DNA from: an uncultured Lachnospiraceae bacterium
GTDB lineage: Bacteria; Bacillota; Clostridia; Lachnospirales; Lachnospiraceae
DNA: 64,000 nt
Reading direction: 5' to 3'
NCBI GenBank assembly: GCA_934330725.1
Contig: CAKRGM010000005.1
Coordinates: forward strand, 1-64,000
Part shown: positions 1 to 8,676 of the stretch, piece after piece
Numbering within the stretch: position 1 is the first letter of the stretch
How the letters are laid out: each line of letters begins with the position of its first letter
Made by a program: the position numbers and the translations under genes
The notes under the pieces: generated by a model
What the model saw: only the letters and a program-made list of their open reading frames with translations
Told to the model about the DNA's origin: nothing
The model's database searches: none

Positions 1-74
1 AGTCCTTCAAGCTTATCCTTATACTCCCATAACAGGTTGTATATGTCATTATATTTTATAACAAATCCATTCAT
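1..74 (-). CDS. 5' end of a gene running off the left edge
   Basis: An ATG at 74 (minus) follows a good ribosome binding site (AAGGATG, in the spacer after the 89-391 gene). It opens a frame without stops to the window edge, 24 codons beginning MNGFVIKYNDIYNLL. It lies 14 nt downstream of the preceding small T7SS-type gene and is probably co-transcribed with it. From that position it could be an LXG-type toxin or another small partner protein, but too little is visible to assign a family. Confidence 0.55.
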   Translation of the reverse strand, partial: MNGFVIKYNDIYNLLWEYKDKLEG

Positions 75-88
75 TTTTCATCCTTTTC

Positions 89-391
89 CTATGGCTGTAA
101 AAAATATTTATTTGATTTCTGGGAAAAAATATCAAGCTGTTCACTCTGCTTTGTGTCTGTTTCAATAAATGCATTAACTGCATTGGTAACATTCTGCAAA
201 TCATTGTTAATTATTGTCTGATATGCAGATAATGCTTCCGAAAAATGCCTGTATGTATCCATAAACTTTTGTAATGCCTGCGATTGGCTGCTGATTTCTG
301 TACTTATTCCTTCAACCGAAAGCCCGGTTGCATTCATTTGCATAAAACTAATGTGTTCTCCGGTTGCTAAACCATCCACTAATAAGTTCAT
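89..391 (-). CDS. small helical protein of an LXG/type VII secretion operon
   Basis: This 100-residue protein has no signal peptide or membrane segment. It is rich in Ser, Gln and Asn and predicted mostly helical (residues about 25-95). The start at 391 follows GGAGGAGAAAATACAT. Its size, helical nature and place after a DUF5082-type and a DUF4176-type gene fit the second small partner (DUF5344/WXG100-like) of LXG toxin operons, which pairs with the toxin's N-terminal domain for export by the type VII machinery. No clear WXG motif is visible, so the family is inferred mostly from context. Confidence 0.5.
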   Translation of the reverse strand: MNLLVDGLATGEHISFMQMNATGLSVEGISTEISSQSQALQKFMDTYRHFSEALSAYQTIINNDLQNVTNAVNAFIETDTKQSEQLDIFSQKSNKYFLQP

Positions 392-457
392 ATGTATTTT
401 CTCCTCCTCTTATAATAATCGTATAGGTAATTGCGAAACTCATAAATCCGTGATGCA

Positions 458-602
458 GTTATGTAAAATTAACAAATTCATAAGCAAGGTGCTTTAGTGC
501 GGCCGGTACTTAGGCGGTGTATTTTACCGCCTTACGTACCGCTGCCAGCATTAAGCAGCGCGAGCGTGCCTGCGTTGAATTGTTAATTTTGCCAGGCATA
601 AC
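458..602. repeat. MITE-like palindromic element in the T7SS operon
   Basis: The 266-bp gap 392-657 holds a GC-richer block with inverted ends: GTTATG + AAAATTAACAA (458-475) mirrored by TTGTTAATTTT + CATAAC (580-602). At its centre is a strong hairpin, GGTAC/GGCGGT (505-518) pairing with ACCGCC/GTACC (526-540). TATAATAATCGTA occurs on both sides (411-423 and 631-643). The composition differs from the flanks. It could be a small non-autonomous element or a structured operon spacer. No reading frame is evident. Confidence 0.5.
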
Positions 603-657
603 CTGAAAAACTGAACGTTGGGCAATTAACTATAATAATCGTAATGCCCATACCCGG

Positions 658-1095
658 TTAATTAAAAAAATTCTGTATTCTGGTACAAAGATCATCCCAC
701 GCATTGACCAGTCCGGACAAGACTCCATACTTTTCATTCTGTTCTTCCCGTAATTTATTGATTTCCCAGTTAATGTTATCTTCAACTGAATCTATATTAT
801 TGACATAACCTCTATAACTTTCTTTCAACTCGCCACTTTCGCACAGATCATGAAAATAGTCTGCACGTTTTCCCTTCCATGTTGATTCATAATTATCCCA
901 CATGTTTTTATTTTTATTTTTGATATCGTCAATGTCGTCTTTCGCTTCACCAATAGCGTTGTATGCACTTTTCAGCCTGTCAATTTTCTCATCCAGACTA
1001 TATATCTCTTTCTGACATTCATTCTGCTGGATTTCATTGCTTTGTTTTTGTGAATTTAATTTATTATATTCTTTTTTGTCATAGTTCTGCGCCAT
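658..1095 (-). CDS. DUF5082-family partner protein (YwqH-like)
   Basis: This 145-residue protein is Lys/Glu/Asn-rich with heptad-like helices throughout. It has an N-terminal coiled coil (about 5-60), a central Trp-containing turn NMWDNYESTWKGKRADYF, and a second helical half. This layout is that of DUF5082 proteins such as Bacillus YwqH, which sit upstream of LXG toxins and act as targeting partners for type VII secretion. The start at 1095 is chosen over the upstream ATG because GGGGATTAAT sits at the right distance. The preceding 40 nt are a repeated hairpin leader also found before the DUF4176 gene. Confidence 0.6.
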   Translation of the reverse strand: MAQNYDKKEYNKLNSQKQSNEIQQNECQKEIYSLDEKIDRLKSAYNAIGEAKDDIDDIKNKNKNMWDNYESTWKGKRADYFHDLCESGELKESYRGYVNNIDSVEDNINWEINKLREEQNEKYGVLSGLVNAWDDLCTRIQNFFN

Positions 1096-1135
1096 ATTAA
1101 TCCCCATTCTGCAGACGCTTCACGTCGAAGGAATC
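1093..1135 (-). repeat. repeated leader hairpin, copy 1
   Basis: On the minus strand this block reads GATTCC, then a small stem GACG/CGTC with a GAA loop, then GAAT and the ribosome binding site GGGGATTAAT ending at the ATG. A second copy lies at 1503-1545 before the DUF4176 gene, with about four differences in 43 nt. The inner stem pairs GACGC/GCGTC in copy 2 and GACGT/GCGTC (wobble) in copy 1. It may be a translational or processing element, or just a duplicated spacer. Confidence 0.55.
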
Positions 1136-1169
1136 ACCCTTTTCTGAGACATTCTGTATTATCTGCCAT

Positions 1170-1505
1170 CTAATTCTCATCAAAATTCTCTTCAAGCTTC
1201 AGTTTTCTTACATCTGCACGTTTAATATTCATCCGTTCCACTGTCTCATTAATGTTCTCCACCATGATTTTGTCATCATCATCAGAAAATCCCTGAAACA
1301 CCACCTTATAAATATTGGAATGCTGGAAATACATTAACCGGTCTTTCTGCATTCCTTCCGGATACATACATGCCCCATAATCAAAATATTGGTTTTCTCC
1401 ATTTACTCTCACCTGAAGTCCCCTTGCAACAATAACGTACTTTTTTACTCCGCCTTTTACTATTACAATACTTCCAAGTGGTAAGTACTCTGTTTTTTCG
1501 TTCAT
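1170..1505 (-). CDS. DUF4176-family protein of T7SS/LXG operons
   Basis: This 111-residue cytosolic protein begins MNEKTEYLPLGSIVIVKGG. It continues with a beta-rich core containing YVIVARGLQV and the DYGACMYPEG block that typifies DUF4176 proteins found beside LXG toxins. The frame stays open upstream to 1604, but that extension runs through a palindromic repeat. GGAGATTAAT before the ATG at 1505 decides the start. It is the first gene of the visible minus-strand operon. Its biochemical role is not known. Confidence 0.65.
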   Translation of the reverse strand: MNEKTEYLPLGSIVIVKGGVKKYVIVARGLQVRVNGENQYFDYGACMYPEGMQKDRLMYFQHSNIYKVVFQGFSDDDDKIMVENINETVERMNIKRADVRKLKLEENFDEN

Positions 1506-1545
1506 ATTAATCTCCATTCCGCAGACGCTTTGCGTCGAAGGAATC
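1503..1545 (-). repeat. repeated leader hairpin, copy 2
   Basis: This is the partner of the block at 1093-1135. It has a five-bp inner stem GACGC/GCGTC with AAA loop, an outer ATTCC/GGAAT stem, and ends in the GGAG ribosome binding site and ATG of the DUF4176 gene. Confidence 0.55.
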
Positions 1546-1624
1546 GCGAGCTGAATGTCAGATTCAGCTCTGCGATCATGGCTACTTTGTGGCGCCTGCG
1601 GCACAAATAGCTGTGTGAAAAATC
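1541..1624. repeat. dispersed palindromic repeat, copy A
   Basis: This 84-bp block contains two hairpins: GAGCTGAAT-GTCAG-ATTCAGCTC (1548-1570) and an imperfect TGTGGCGCC...GGCACA stem (about 1588-1606). A diverged copy in the same orientation lies at 33495-33580, sharing the central ATCAGATTCAG/TCTGC and GCACAAATA blocks. Copy A keeps good stems and higher GC, while copy B has drifted to A/T. It has the look of a REP-like intergenic family. Confidence 0.6.
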
Positions 1625-1802
1625 ATCACATCAGTATAATTTCTCATACTATATTCCGTTCAGTACTGCTTTTAAAGCACATACCAAGCATGCTCTCACC
1701 ATGCTCCCTATCTTTTTATAGTACCTTTTTAGTTTACATTTGTTTGAATATATAGCCAACCGCTTATTTCCATAATTTTACAAGGTTTTGATTTTGTAAC
1801 GT

Positions 1803-1827
1803 AAAAAAGAGGTCCTTACGAACCTCT
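1803..1827 (-). terminator. rho-independent terminator of dxs
   Basis: AGAGGT (1808-1813) pairs with ACCTCT (1822-1827) around an 8-nt loop. On the minus strand the stem is followed by a U run (the A run at 1803-1808). It lies 28 nt past the dxs stop. Confidence 0.75.
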
Positions 1828-1854
1828 CTGATTAAATGTTATCAGGCATTTGAT

Positions 1855-3612
1855 TTATTTAAGTAAATTCTCTATATCTGCCTTAATCTGATCTGCTGTA
1901 AGATGATTGTCCTTTAAGACTTCATTTACATCATAACGGTCAAGAAACTCCTTCTTTAATCCGAAGTTTAAGACTTTTACATCTGAGTCTCCATAAAAAC
2001 GGGCAATTTTTTCGCCAAAGCCACCATCAAGTATTCCGTCTTCAATCGTGATTACAACACTATGGTCTTTCTTTAAACCTTCAAGCATTTCCACATCAAG
2101 ACCTGTTATATAATACGGATTAATGACTGTTGAATGAATACCTGTCTTTTCTTCTAACAAATCTGCTGCTTCCTTTCCAAGTCCATAGAATGTCCCAAGT
2201 CCTATTATTGCAACATGACTTCCCTTTTGTGTTATCTCATATTTATTCAGCTTACCGAAATCCTTTGTTACAGCTTTACCATCTGAAACCATTGCACCAC
2301 CAGGCAGTTTTATTGCTACAGGATGCTCATTCTGCATAAGACTCCAGTCCATCATTGCAATATATTCTTCCTTTGTTGCAGGTGCTAAATAAACAAGATT
2401 TGGAATATTGGCAAGCATTGGTATATCCTGCAAGCCAAGATGTGTCACATCATTCATTCCAAAGACAGAACCGGCAAACGTCACAATTGTAACCGGACTC
2501 TTATTAATACAGATATCCTGTGATACCTGGTCAAATGTTCTCTGAAGAAATGTGCTGTATACCCCAAATACCGGTCTGCCGCCGTTTGCAGCAATTCCCG
2601 ATGCAAGTGCTGCAGCCGTCTCCTCAGCAATGCCAACATCAACAAACTGACGTCCTGCCTCTTTTCGCTTATCTTCGGTAAATCCCATAACTGTAGGTGT
2701 GCCTGCTGTAATAGCCACAACAGCCGGATCTTCCTTCATTTTCTTTAAGAGATAGTCTCTTGTTACACTTGTATAATCCTCGACATCTGACGTAAACAAC
2801 GGCTTTCCTGTTTCAATATCGAATGGTCCATTATAATGCCATCTTTCTTTATCTTTTTCTGCCGGCGCATATCCTTTTCCCTTAAGTGTATTAATGTGCA
2901 CGACAACCGGCCTTTTACTGTCCTTTACCTTTTGAAAAGCTTCTATAAGCGCCGCGGCGTCATTTCCTTTATCTACATAAAGATAATCAAGCCCCATGGC
3001 TTTGAAGAAATTACATTCTGCCTTTCCTTTTGTCTGTCTGAGAAGTTTCAGATTCCTATATAAGCCACCATGATTTTCAGCAATTGACATATCATTATCG
3101 TTTGCAACAATAATAAGGTTACCGTCAAGCTCTGCCGCATAATCCAGTCCCTCAAGAGCTTCGCCGCCACTTAAGGATCCATCACCGATAACAGCTATTA
3201 CATTACCGTCTTCACCTTTTAAATCTCTTGCCTTTGCAAGACCACATGCAAGACTGACTGATGTGGAAGTATGTCCTACCGTAAAAAAGTCATGCTCACT
3301 TTCATTAGGATTACTATACCCCGATACATCATCATAATGTTCTTCATAAAGATATGCGTCTTTTCTTCCTGTAAGCATTTTATGCGGATAGCTCTGATGG
3401 GAAACATCATATACTATCTTATCCTTCGGTGAATCAAATACATAATGCAATGCAATTGTTGCCTCTACCATACCAAAATTAGGTCCAAAGTGTCCACCAT
3501 GCTTACTTGCTCTTATTAAAAGTGCATGACGTATTTCCTCTGCAAGTACCAGTAACTGGTCAATTGCCAGTTTCTTTACATCAGCAGGTCCATTGATTTT
3601 TTCAATATACAT
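1855..3612 (-). CDS. dxs: 1-deoxy-D-xylulose-5-phosphate synthase
   Basis: This 585-residue enzyme condenses pyruvate and glyceraldehyde 3-phosphate to 1-deoxyxylulose 5-phosphate, the first step of the MEP isoprenoid route and a thiamin/pyridoxal precursor. An N-terminal thiamin-diphosphate domain has the HYVFDSPKDKIVYDVSHQSY region and the GDGSLSGGEALEGLDYAAE metal-binding block (about 143-161). The pyrimidine-binding half starts near 283, with GIAEETAAALASGIA, followed by a transketolase C domain. It is some 35 residues shorter than the usual 620, within the range of short clostridial forms. GGGGGATTAGAGATT precedes the ATG. It has its own terminator and an unusual MerR-type promoter. Confidence 0.92.
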   Translation of the reverse strand: MYIEKINGPADVKKLAIDQLLVLAEEIRHALLIRASKHGGHFGPNFGMVEATIALHYVFDSPKDKIVYDVSHQSYPHKMLTGRKDAYLYEEHYDDVSGYSNPNESEHDFFTVGHTSTSVSLACGLAKARDLKGEDGNVIAVIGDGSLSGGEALEGLDYAAELDGNLIIVANDNDMSIAENHGGLYRNLKLLRQTKGKAECNFFKAMGLDYLYVDKGNDAAALIEAFQKVKDSKRPVVVHINTLKGKGYAPAEKDKERWHYNGPFDIETGKPLFTSDVEDYTSVTRDYLLKKMKEDPAVVAITAGTPTVMGFTEDKRKEAGRQFVDVGIAEETAAALASGIAANGGRPVFGVYSTFLQRTFDQVSQDICINKSPVTIVTFAGSVFGMNDVTHLGLQDIPMLANIPNLVYLAPATKEEYIAMMDWSLMQNEHPVAIKLPGGAMVSDGKAVTKDFGKLNKYEITQKGSHVAIIGLGTFYGLGKEAADLLEEKTGIHSTVINPYYITGLDVEMLEGLKKDHSVVITIEDGILDGGFGEKIARFYGDSDVKVLNFGLKKEFLDRYDVNEVLKDNHLTADQIKADIENLLK

Positions 3613-3667
3613 AATCTCTAATCCCCCAATCCTTATTTCTTTATGATTTACTTATTATCTGCTTTTA

Positions 3668-3698
3668 AATATACCACTTAAAGTTAACTTTAAGTCAA
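3668..3698 (-). promoter_or_regulatory. MerR-type promoter with 20-bp palindrome, upstream of dxs
   Basis: On the minus strand TTGACT (3698-3693) and TATATT (3673-3668) are separated by 19 bp, longer than the normal 17. The spacer carries the perfect palindrome ACTTAAAGTTAACTTTAAGT (3676-3695). A long spacer filled by a palindrome is the signature of MerR-family activation, and the sequence resembles SoxR/AdhR-type boxes. The only MerR gene in the window is at 14237-14692. Confidence 0.7.
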
Positions 3699-3758
3699 GA
3701 ACTTTTCGTAACCTTTGTAACCGCCTTAACCTGCGCCAAAAATGTACCCTTCCCCGTT

Positions 3759-4400
3759 CTATCCTGTTATTTTCCAGCGTGGCTCCTTTGCGTACTTCAT
3801 AAATAAATCAAAAATTGAACGATATCCTTCTTCTTTTATGTGCATTCCCTCTATCGTATATTCAGCCCGCAGATTTCCATCCCTATCCTTTAATGGTGCA
3901 TTAATATCTATATATTTTGCATTATGCTTTACTGCAAGTTTCTTTACTGCTTCATTTGCCTTATTTATTTTTTCATTTGTACGAACCCGGAGGCATTCTT
4001 TCATATCCTCTCTGGCTGCATCATAATTAACAGGATAATATGCCATCATATATATTTCTATTTCCGGCAGCTTGTCCTGTACAATATTTAATATTTTATC
4101 ATAATTATGAATCATATCTGAAATAGCAATATCCTGATTACTAAGATCATTGGTTCCTATGTTGATAAATAATCTGTAAGGCTTAAGATCAAGTATACAT
4201 ACATTTATATTTTCAAGAAGCTCATCCGTTATAAAGCCTCCAATACCGCGATTATAAATAATTGTATCAAGATGATCCTCCTCAATGAATCTTTCTACAG
4301 GAAACATCTCCATCAATGATGATCCTGCACATACAATCTGACCCGGAACGACTTTACCATTCATCTGCTGATATCTTTTTATTTTTTCTTCCTTAGTCAT
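3759..4400 (-). CDS. SGNH/GDSL-family hydrolase
   Basis: This 213-residue protein has no signal peptide, so it is probably cytosolic. The SGNH blocks are visible in order: AGSSLMEMF with the nucleophilic Ser (about 25-33), NRGIGG with the oxyanion Gly (about 70), GTNDLSN (block III Asn), and EGMHIKEEGY near the C terminus with the catalytic His. It is likely a lysophospholipase- or acyl-esterase-like enzyme (the TesA/platelet-activating-factor acetylhydrolase type), substrate unknown. GGAGGGGTAAGT precedes the ATG. It stands alone between dxs and the LysR gene. Confidence 0.8.
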   Translation of the reverse strand: MTKEEKIKRYQQMNGKVVPGQIVCAGSSLMEMFPVERFIEEDHLDTIIYNRGIGGFITDELLENINVCILDLKPYRLFINIGTNDLSNQDIAISDMIHNYDKILNIVQDKLPEIEIYMMAYYPVNYDAAREDMKECLRVRTNEKINKANEAVKKLAVKHNAKYIDINAPLKDRDGNLRAEYTIEGMHIKEEGYRSIFDLFMKYAKEPRWKITG

Positions 4401-4523
4401 ACTTACCCCTCCATTTCCTGTGCCTTTTCCAGCACAACTGTGATTCTAAATATAATTCTAATATATATTCATGATGCCAGATGCAAACACCTGAAACCAC
4501 AATATACCTGTACAAAAATAATT

Positions 4524-5372
4524 TTACTGCATTTCTCTAAGAAATGCTGATACTTCTTCAGGAAGTCTTTCTTTTCTCCATGCAAGAAGTATTTCTGTAA
4601 TAAGGTCTGCATCTGAAATATCATATGCCTTAATTTTATCCGTAAGCTTTCCCATTGATGCCGGAAGTATCGCAACCCCCAATCCCTTTTCAGCTAACGT
4701 CATGGCAGTTCTGGCATCCTCGCATTCATAATAAATATCACAGGTAAGGCCGGCATTTTCAAATGCATTCAGCATATATTTCCTGTACCGGTGCGAAAGT
4801 ATCAGATGCTGTTTTGACAGTTCATTAAGACTTATTGTATTTTTCTTTTCGGATTTTAAATGATATCCTTTAGCAGCCATGGCAAGCAGCTTTTCTTTCA
4901 CAAGCGTCTTTGTTTCACAGCCATTTAATACAATCGGCGTCCTAAGCGTTGTAACATCTACTACCCTGTTTTCAAGTTTATTCTTTAATGTAAAAGTAGA
5001 ACCCTCATGAATATCAAAGTGAATCTCACTGTGCTTCATTGAAAATTCTTTTAAATATTCAGATAACATCAATACCGTAGATGGTGTCATTCCAATATGA
5101 AGTGTAGCTGACTGGCTTGCTTTAACTACCTCACGTCTGGTGATATCTGTCATTGTAAGAATACTCTGTGTCCTGGCATAAAGCACCTTACCTGCTTCTG
5201 TAAGTGTTATCTTTTTTGTTCCACGCAGAAAAAGCTGCACCTGAAGCTCATCTTCCAACATCTTCATCTTATAGCTTATTGGCGGCTGTGTCATATGAAG
5301 AGCCCTTGCAGCTGCGCTTACCGTTCCCTCTTCTACGATGGCCCGAAAATACTCTAACTGTTTAATTTCCAT
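4524..5372 (-). CDS. LysR-family transcriptional regulator
   Basis: This 282-residue protein has an N-terminal winged helix-turn-helix (EYFRAIVEEGTVSAAARAL, then MTQPPISYKMKMLEDEL) and the usual LysR substrate-binding fold from about residue 90. It is divergent from the MATE transporter at 5529, with 156 bp between the starts, and by the normal rule for LysR genes probably controls that gene. The spacer contains TTCA-8-TGAA near the MATE -10 but no convincing T-N11-A box was settled on. Confidence 0.88.
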   Translation of the reverse strand: MEIKQLEYFRAIVEEGTVSAAARALHMTQPPISYKMKMLEDELQVQLFLRGTKKITLTEAGKVLYARTQSILTMTDITRREVVKASQSATLHIGMTPSTVLMLSEYLKEFSMKHSEIHFDIHEGSTFTLKNKLENRVVDVTTLRTPIVLNGCETKTLVKEKLLAMAAKGYHLKSEKKNTISLNELSKQHLILSHRYRKYMLNAFENAGLTCDIYYECEDARTAMTLAEKGLGVAILPASMGKLTDKIKAYDISDADLITEILLAWRKERLPEEVSAFLREMQ

Positions 5373-5528
5373 TGTAAATTTTCCTCACGACTTCATCAAC
5401 TAAAACAACTATAAATCTTTGGTATACAAATTTTATTGTTTTGCAACACAAAAACAATATTTTTAATATATGGTAATTCATGATATACTGAATGTCAAGA
5501 AAAATAGACGAGGTAAGATTAATATAAT

Positions 5529-6896
5529 ATGAAACGAATTGATTTTGAAAACGGAAAAGTTACAAATAACATACTGGGTGCAGCATTACCTATGCTTGTT
5601 GCCCAGATTTTAAGCCTTTTATATAATATCGTAGACAGAATATACATTGCGCGTATACCTGATATAGGTACAACTGCACTTGGTGCTGTCGGATTATGTT
5701 TTCCGGTTATCATTATTATAACTGCTTTCAGTAATCTTTTTGGAAGTGGCGGTGCGCCTCTCTTTTCAATAAGGCGTGGCATGGGAGATTCCCAAAAGGC
5801 CAAAACAATAATGAATACCTCTTTTTCAATGCTCTGCATAAGTGCTGTCATTATTATGCTCATTGGTTTTATTTTTGCCAAACCCCTTCTGGTTCTTTTT
5901 GGAGCTGATACTGATTCACTTAAATATGCATGTCCCTATATGACGATATATATGACAGGTACGCTTCCATCAATGATTGCCACCGGAATGAATCCTTTCA
6001 TAAATGCCCAGGGATATTCAACTATTGGCATGCTTTCAGTTGCAATAGGTGCCATTGCTAATTTTATACTTGATCCATTATTTATATTCTTACTCAACCT
6101 TGGAATAACCGGTGCTGCTATTGCTACCGTATTGTCACAGATATTATCAGCTGTATTTGTACTTTATTTTCTTTGTAACCGTGCCGAGCTAAAAATACAT
6201 TTTTTACATAAAAAAGAATTTGAATCATGCCTTGATGATGCAAAAAATATTGTAAGTCTTGGAACTTCCGGATTTATTATGCAGCTTACTAACAGCCTTG
6301 TTTCAATATGCTGTAATAATGTGCTTTCTGTCACAGGCGGAAGTGTTTATATTTCTGTCATGACAATCATATCAAGTATACGTCAGGTAGTTGAAACTCC
6401 GATATATGCCATGACAGAAGGGGCTTCGCCGGTATTAAGCTATAACTATGGTGCCAGACGCCCGAAACGTGTTAAAAAGGCTATGGCAACAATGGCAGTT
6501 ATGGTAATCACATATACAGGTATAATGTGGAGTATAATACTGCTCGCCCCTGAATTTCTTATAAAAATATTCAGCTCGGATAATGACTTATTAAACGATG
6601 CTGTTTCTGCACTTAAACTATATTTTGCCGCTTTTATTTTTATGGATCTTCAATACATGGGCCAGACTGTATTTAAATCCCTCAATTACAAGAAACAGGC
6701 CATTTTCTTCTCACTTCTGCGTAAAGTGTTTATTGTTGTTCCACTTACATACATTTTCCCATATATACTGCACATGGGAACGAACGGCGTATTTATGGCA
6801 GAACCTGTATCTAATGTAATAGGTGGAAGTTTAAGCTTTACTACCATGCTTATTACAATAATTCCACGATTAAACAAAATGGCAAAATCAGATTAG
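5529..6896 (+). CDS. MATE-family multidrug/sodium antiporter
   Basis: This 455-residue protein has about 12 hydrophobic segments in two similar halves. The N half has GAALPMLVAQILSLLYNIVD and the C half repeats LGTSGFIMQLTNSLVSIC. The N-terminal block matches the NorM/DinF/VmrA-like clostridial MATE branch (YNIVDRIYIARIPDIG). It exports cationic drugs or metabolites across the cytoplasmic membrane using a Na+ or H+ gradient. GAGGTAAG lies upstream of the ATG. It is divergent from the LysR gene, and it is one of four MATE genes in the window. Confidence 0.9.
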   Translation: MKRIDFENGKVTNNILGAALPMLVAQILSLLYNIVDRIYIARIPDIGTTALGAVGLCFPVIIIITAFSNLFGSGGAPLFSIRRGMGDSQKAKTIMNTSFSMLCISAVIIMLIGFIFAKPLLVLFGADTDSLKYACPYMTIYMTGTLPSMIATGMNPFINAQGYSTIGMLSVAIGAIANFILDPLFIFLLNLGITGAAIATVLSQILSAVFVLYFLCNRAELKIHFLHKKEFESCLDDAKNIVSLGTSGFIMQLTNSLVSICCNNVLSVTGGSVYISVMTIISSIRQVVETPIYAMTEGASPVLSYNYGARRPKRVKKAMATMAVMVITYTGIMWSIILLAPEFLIKIFSSDNDLLNDAVSALKLYFAAFIFMDLQYMGQTVFKSLNYKKQAIFFSLLRKVFIVVPLTYIFPYILHMGTNGVFMAEPVSNVIGGSLSFTTMLITIIPRLNKMAKSD

Positions 6897-6922
6897 TGTG
6901 AAAAGCAGTGTGATAAACAGTG

Positions 6923-6953
6923 TGGAAAATCACGCCGATGCGATGATTTTCCA
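6923..6953. terminator. hairpin between converging MATE and ABC genes
   Basis: TGGAAAATCACGC pairs with GCGATGATTTTCCA around a CGAT loop, with one bulged A. It lies 27 nt after the MATE stop and overlaps the last codons of the ABC gene. There is no strong U run on either side, so termination is likely but not certain. Confidence 0.45.
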
Positions 6954-8675
6954 GCTTACCGCCTGTTCCCTTGAATTTACAAATCTTCTGTAAATTCCAT
7001 CCTGTTTCATAAGTTCCTCATGTGTGCCTTTCTGGACTATCCGCCCCTGATTGACCACCACAATCTGATCCGCATGTCTTACTGTCTTTAATCTGTGTGC
7101 AATCATAATGATTGTTTTTTCTTTTGTCAGTGCATCAACAGCTTCGACAAGTTCCTTTTCATTTTCCGGATCTACATTTGCAGTTGCTTCATCCAGAATA
7201 ATAACCGGTGCATCCTTCATGATGGCACGTGCAATGGAGATACGCTGTTTTTCTCCACCTGACAGTGTAGCGCCACCTTCACCTATTACAGTGTTATATC
7301 CATCCGGAAGCTTGCTTATAAAGTCATGGCAGCATGCTTTCTTCGCCGCTTCAACAACTTCCTCATGGCTTGCATCCGGCCTTGCGAACCTGATATTGTT
7401 CTCAATGGTATCTTCAAACAGATAAACATTCTGAAATACAAAGGCAAAATTGCTCATAAGACTGTTCATGCTGTAATCCTTCACATTAACACCACCTAAT
7501 GTCACCTTACCGGAATCCACATCCCAGAATCTGGCAATCAGATTACAAAGTGTAGACTTACCACCACCTGATGGTCCTACGATTGCTGTAGTAGTTTTTT
7601 CCGGAATTGAAAGTGAGATTCCATCTATGATTTTTCGCTTATCATAAGAAAATGTTACATTTTCCAGCTCAATGTTATGATTTTCCGGTTTTATGTCTTT
7701 GCCGTCTATATCCATCGTATCAAGCTCGAGAATCGCATTTGCCTTGTCTACACATACACTGACCACATGCAAAAGTGAAGAATAAGTTCCGGCGGATTCA
7801 AGACTTGCATACAGCATAAATGCTGAAATTGTCATACCGATAGCATAAATCATACTCATGGTTCCGCTGATATAAAAGTATGCTGAAAATGCTACTACAA
7901 CTGCACTTGTAATCTTTGTCACTGCATTTTGCATAAAATGAAATGGTACAAATACCATTTCCATTTTTATATTTGTCCTTGCACAGGCATCGTTTGCATC
8001 ATTTAAACGTCTGGTCTGACTGCCAATCAGATTATATGATTTTACTTCTGAAATTCCCTGAATATATTCCATAATCTGACTTATAAGCTTTGTATCACAC
8101 AACACCTTACATTCTGATTCTTTCTTACCGGCTTTATGCATGAACGTATTAATTACAAAAAATACAGCCACACCTGCTACTGAAATCAGGCCGATTCTTA
8201 TGTCAAATACCAGAATCATCAGGGCAATCATGACTGTTTCAAGTATTCCCTGGGTGGTCAGCATAACAACACGTGTAGCCACGTCTCCCAGATTTTCCAT
8301 GGTATTCGTGGTAACGGAAGATATCTCACCAATACTATTAGCATTAAAATATCCCATAGGAAGATATCTTAAATGCTCTGCAATCTCAATTCTTTTAAAA
8401 GCACATGTATTGTATCCTCCCTCTGTCTGCAGAATTGTTGACCTCATTTTGCAAAGTACACTTATAACTACAGATACCCCCATTATTGCCAGGGAACCTG
8501 CAATGTATCTGCCCATTGACCCGCCACTTGTGATTCCCATAAGTATGCACATAATTGCCGGTATTCTCATTGCCGAAGAAAGCGCCTCTATTACTCCAAG
8601 TGCTATGGAACGCTTGAATTTACTGCTGTTTTTTTTACCGGAAAATCTAAAAAATTTTGACAGAATTGTAAACAT
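6930..8675 (-). CDS. ABC exporter half-transporter, second subunit
   Basis: This 581-residue protein has an N-terminal six-helix ABC exporter membrane domain and a C-terminal ATPase. Walker A GPSGGGKST, the signature LSGGEKQR, Walker B VIILDEATANVD and the switch His in IMIAHRLKTV are all present. The start at 8675 follows AGGAGGGTGAATAAT. It begins one nt after the stop of its partner at 8677, so the two are translationally coupled and very likely form a heterodimeric exporter under the TetR regulator upstream. Substrate unknown: drugs, peptides or lipids are possible. Confidence 0.9.
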   Translation of the reverse strand: MFTILSKFFRFSGKKNSSKFKRSIALGVIEALSSAMRIPAIMCILMGITSGGSMGRYIAGSLAIMGVSVVISVLCKMRSTILQTEGGYNTCAFKRIEIAEHLRYLPMGYFNANSIGEISSVTTNTMENLGDVATRVVMLTTQGILETVMIALMILVFDIRIGLISVAGVAVFFVINTFMHKAGKKESECKVLCDTKLISQIMEYIQGISEVKSYNLIGSQTRRLNDANDACARTNIKMEMVFVPFHFMQNAVTKITSAVVVAFSAYFYISGTMSMIYAIGMTISAFMLYASLESAGTYSSLLHVVSVCVDKANAILELDTMDIDGKDIKPENHNIELENVTFSYDKRKIIDGISLSIPEKTTTAIVGPSGGGKSTLCNLIARFWDVDSGKVTLGGVNVKDYSMNSLMSNFAFVFQNVYLFEDTIENNIRFARPDASHEEVVEAAKKACCHDFISKLPDGYNTVIGEGGATLSGGEKQRISIARAIMKDAPVIILDEATANVDPENEKELVEAVDALTKEKTIIMIAHRLKTVRHADQIVVVNQGRIVQKGTHEELMKQDGIYRRFVNSREQAVSWKIIASA

Positions 8676-8676
8676 A

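Noticed and set aside
1506..1604. N-terminal extension of the DUF4176 gene
   Set aside because: It is translated repeat sequence; the start at 1505 has the ribosome binding site and fits the family.
1555..1755. 66-codon plus-strand frame
   Set aside because: It runs over the palindromic repeat and the promoter region of the minus-strand operon, has no ribosome binding site and no recognisable motif.
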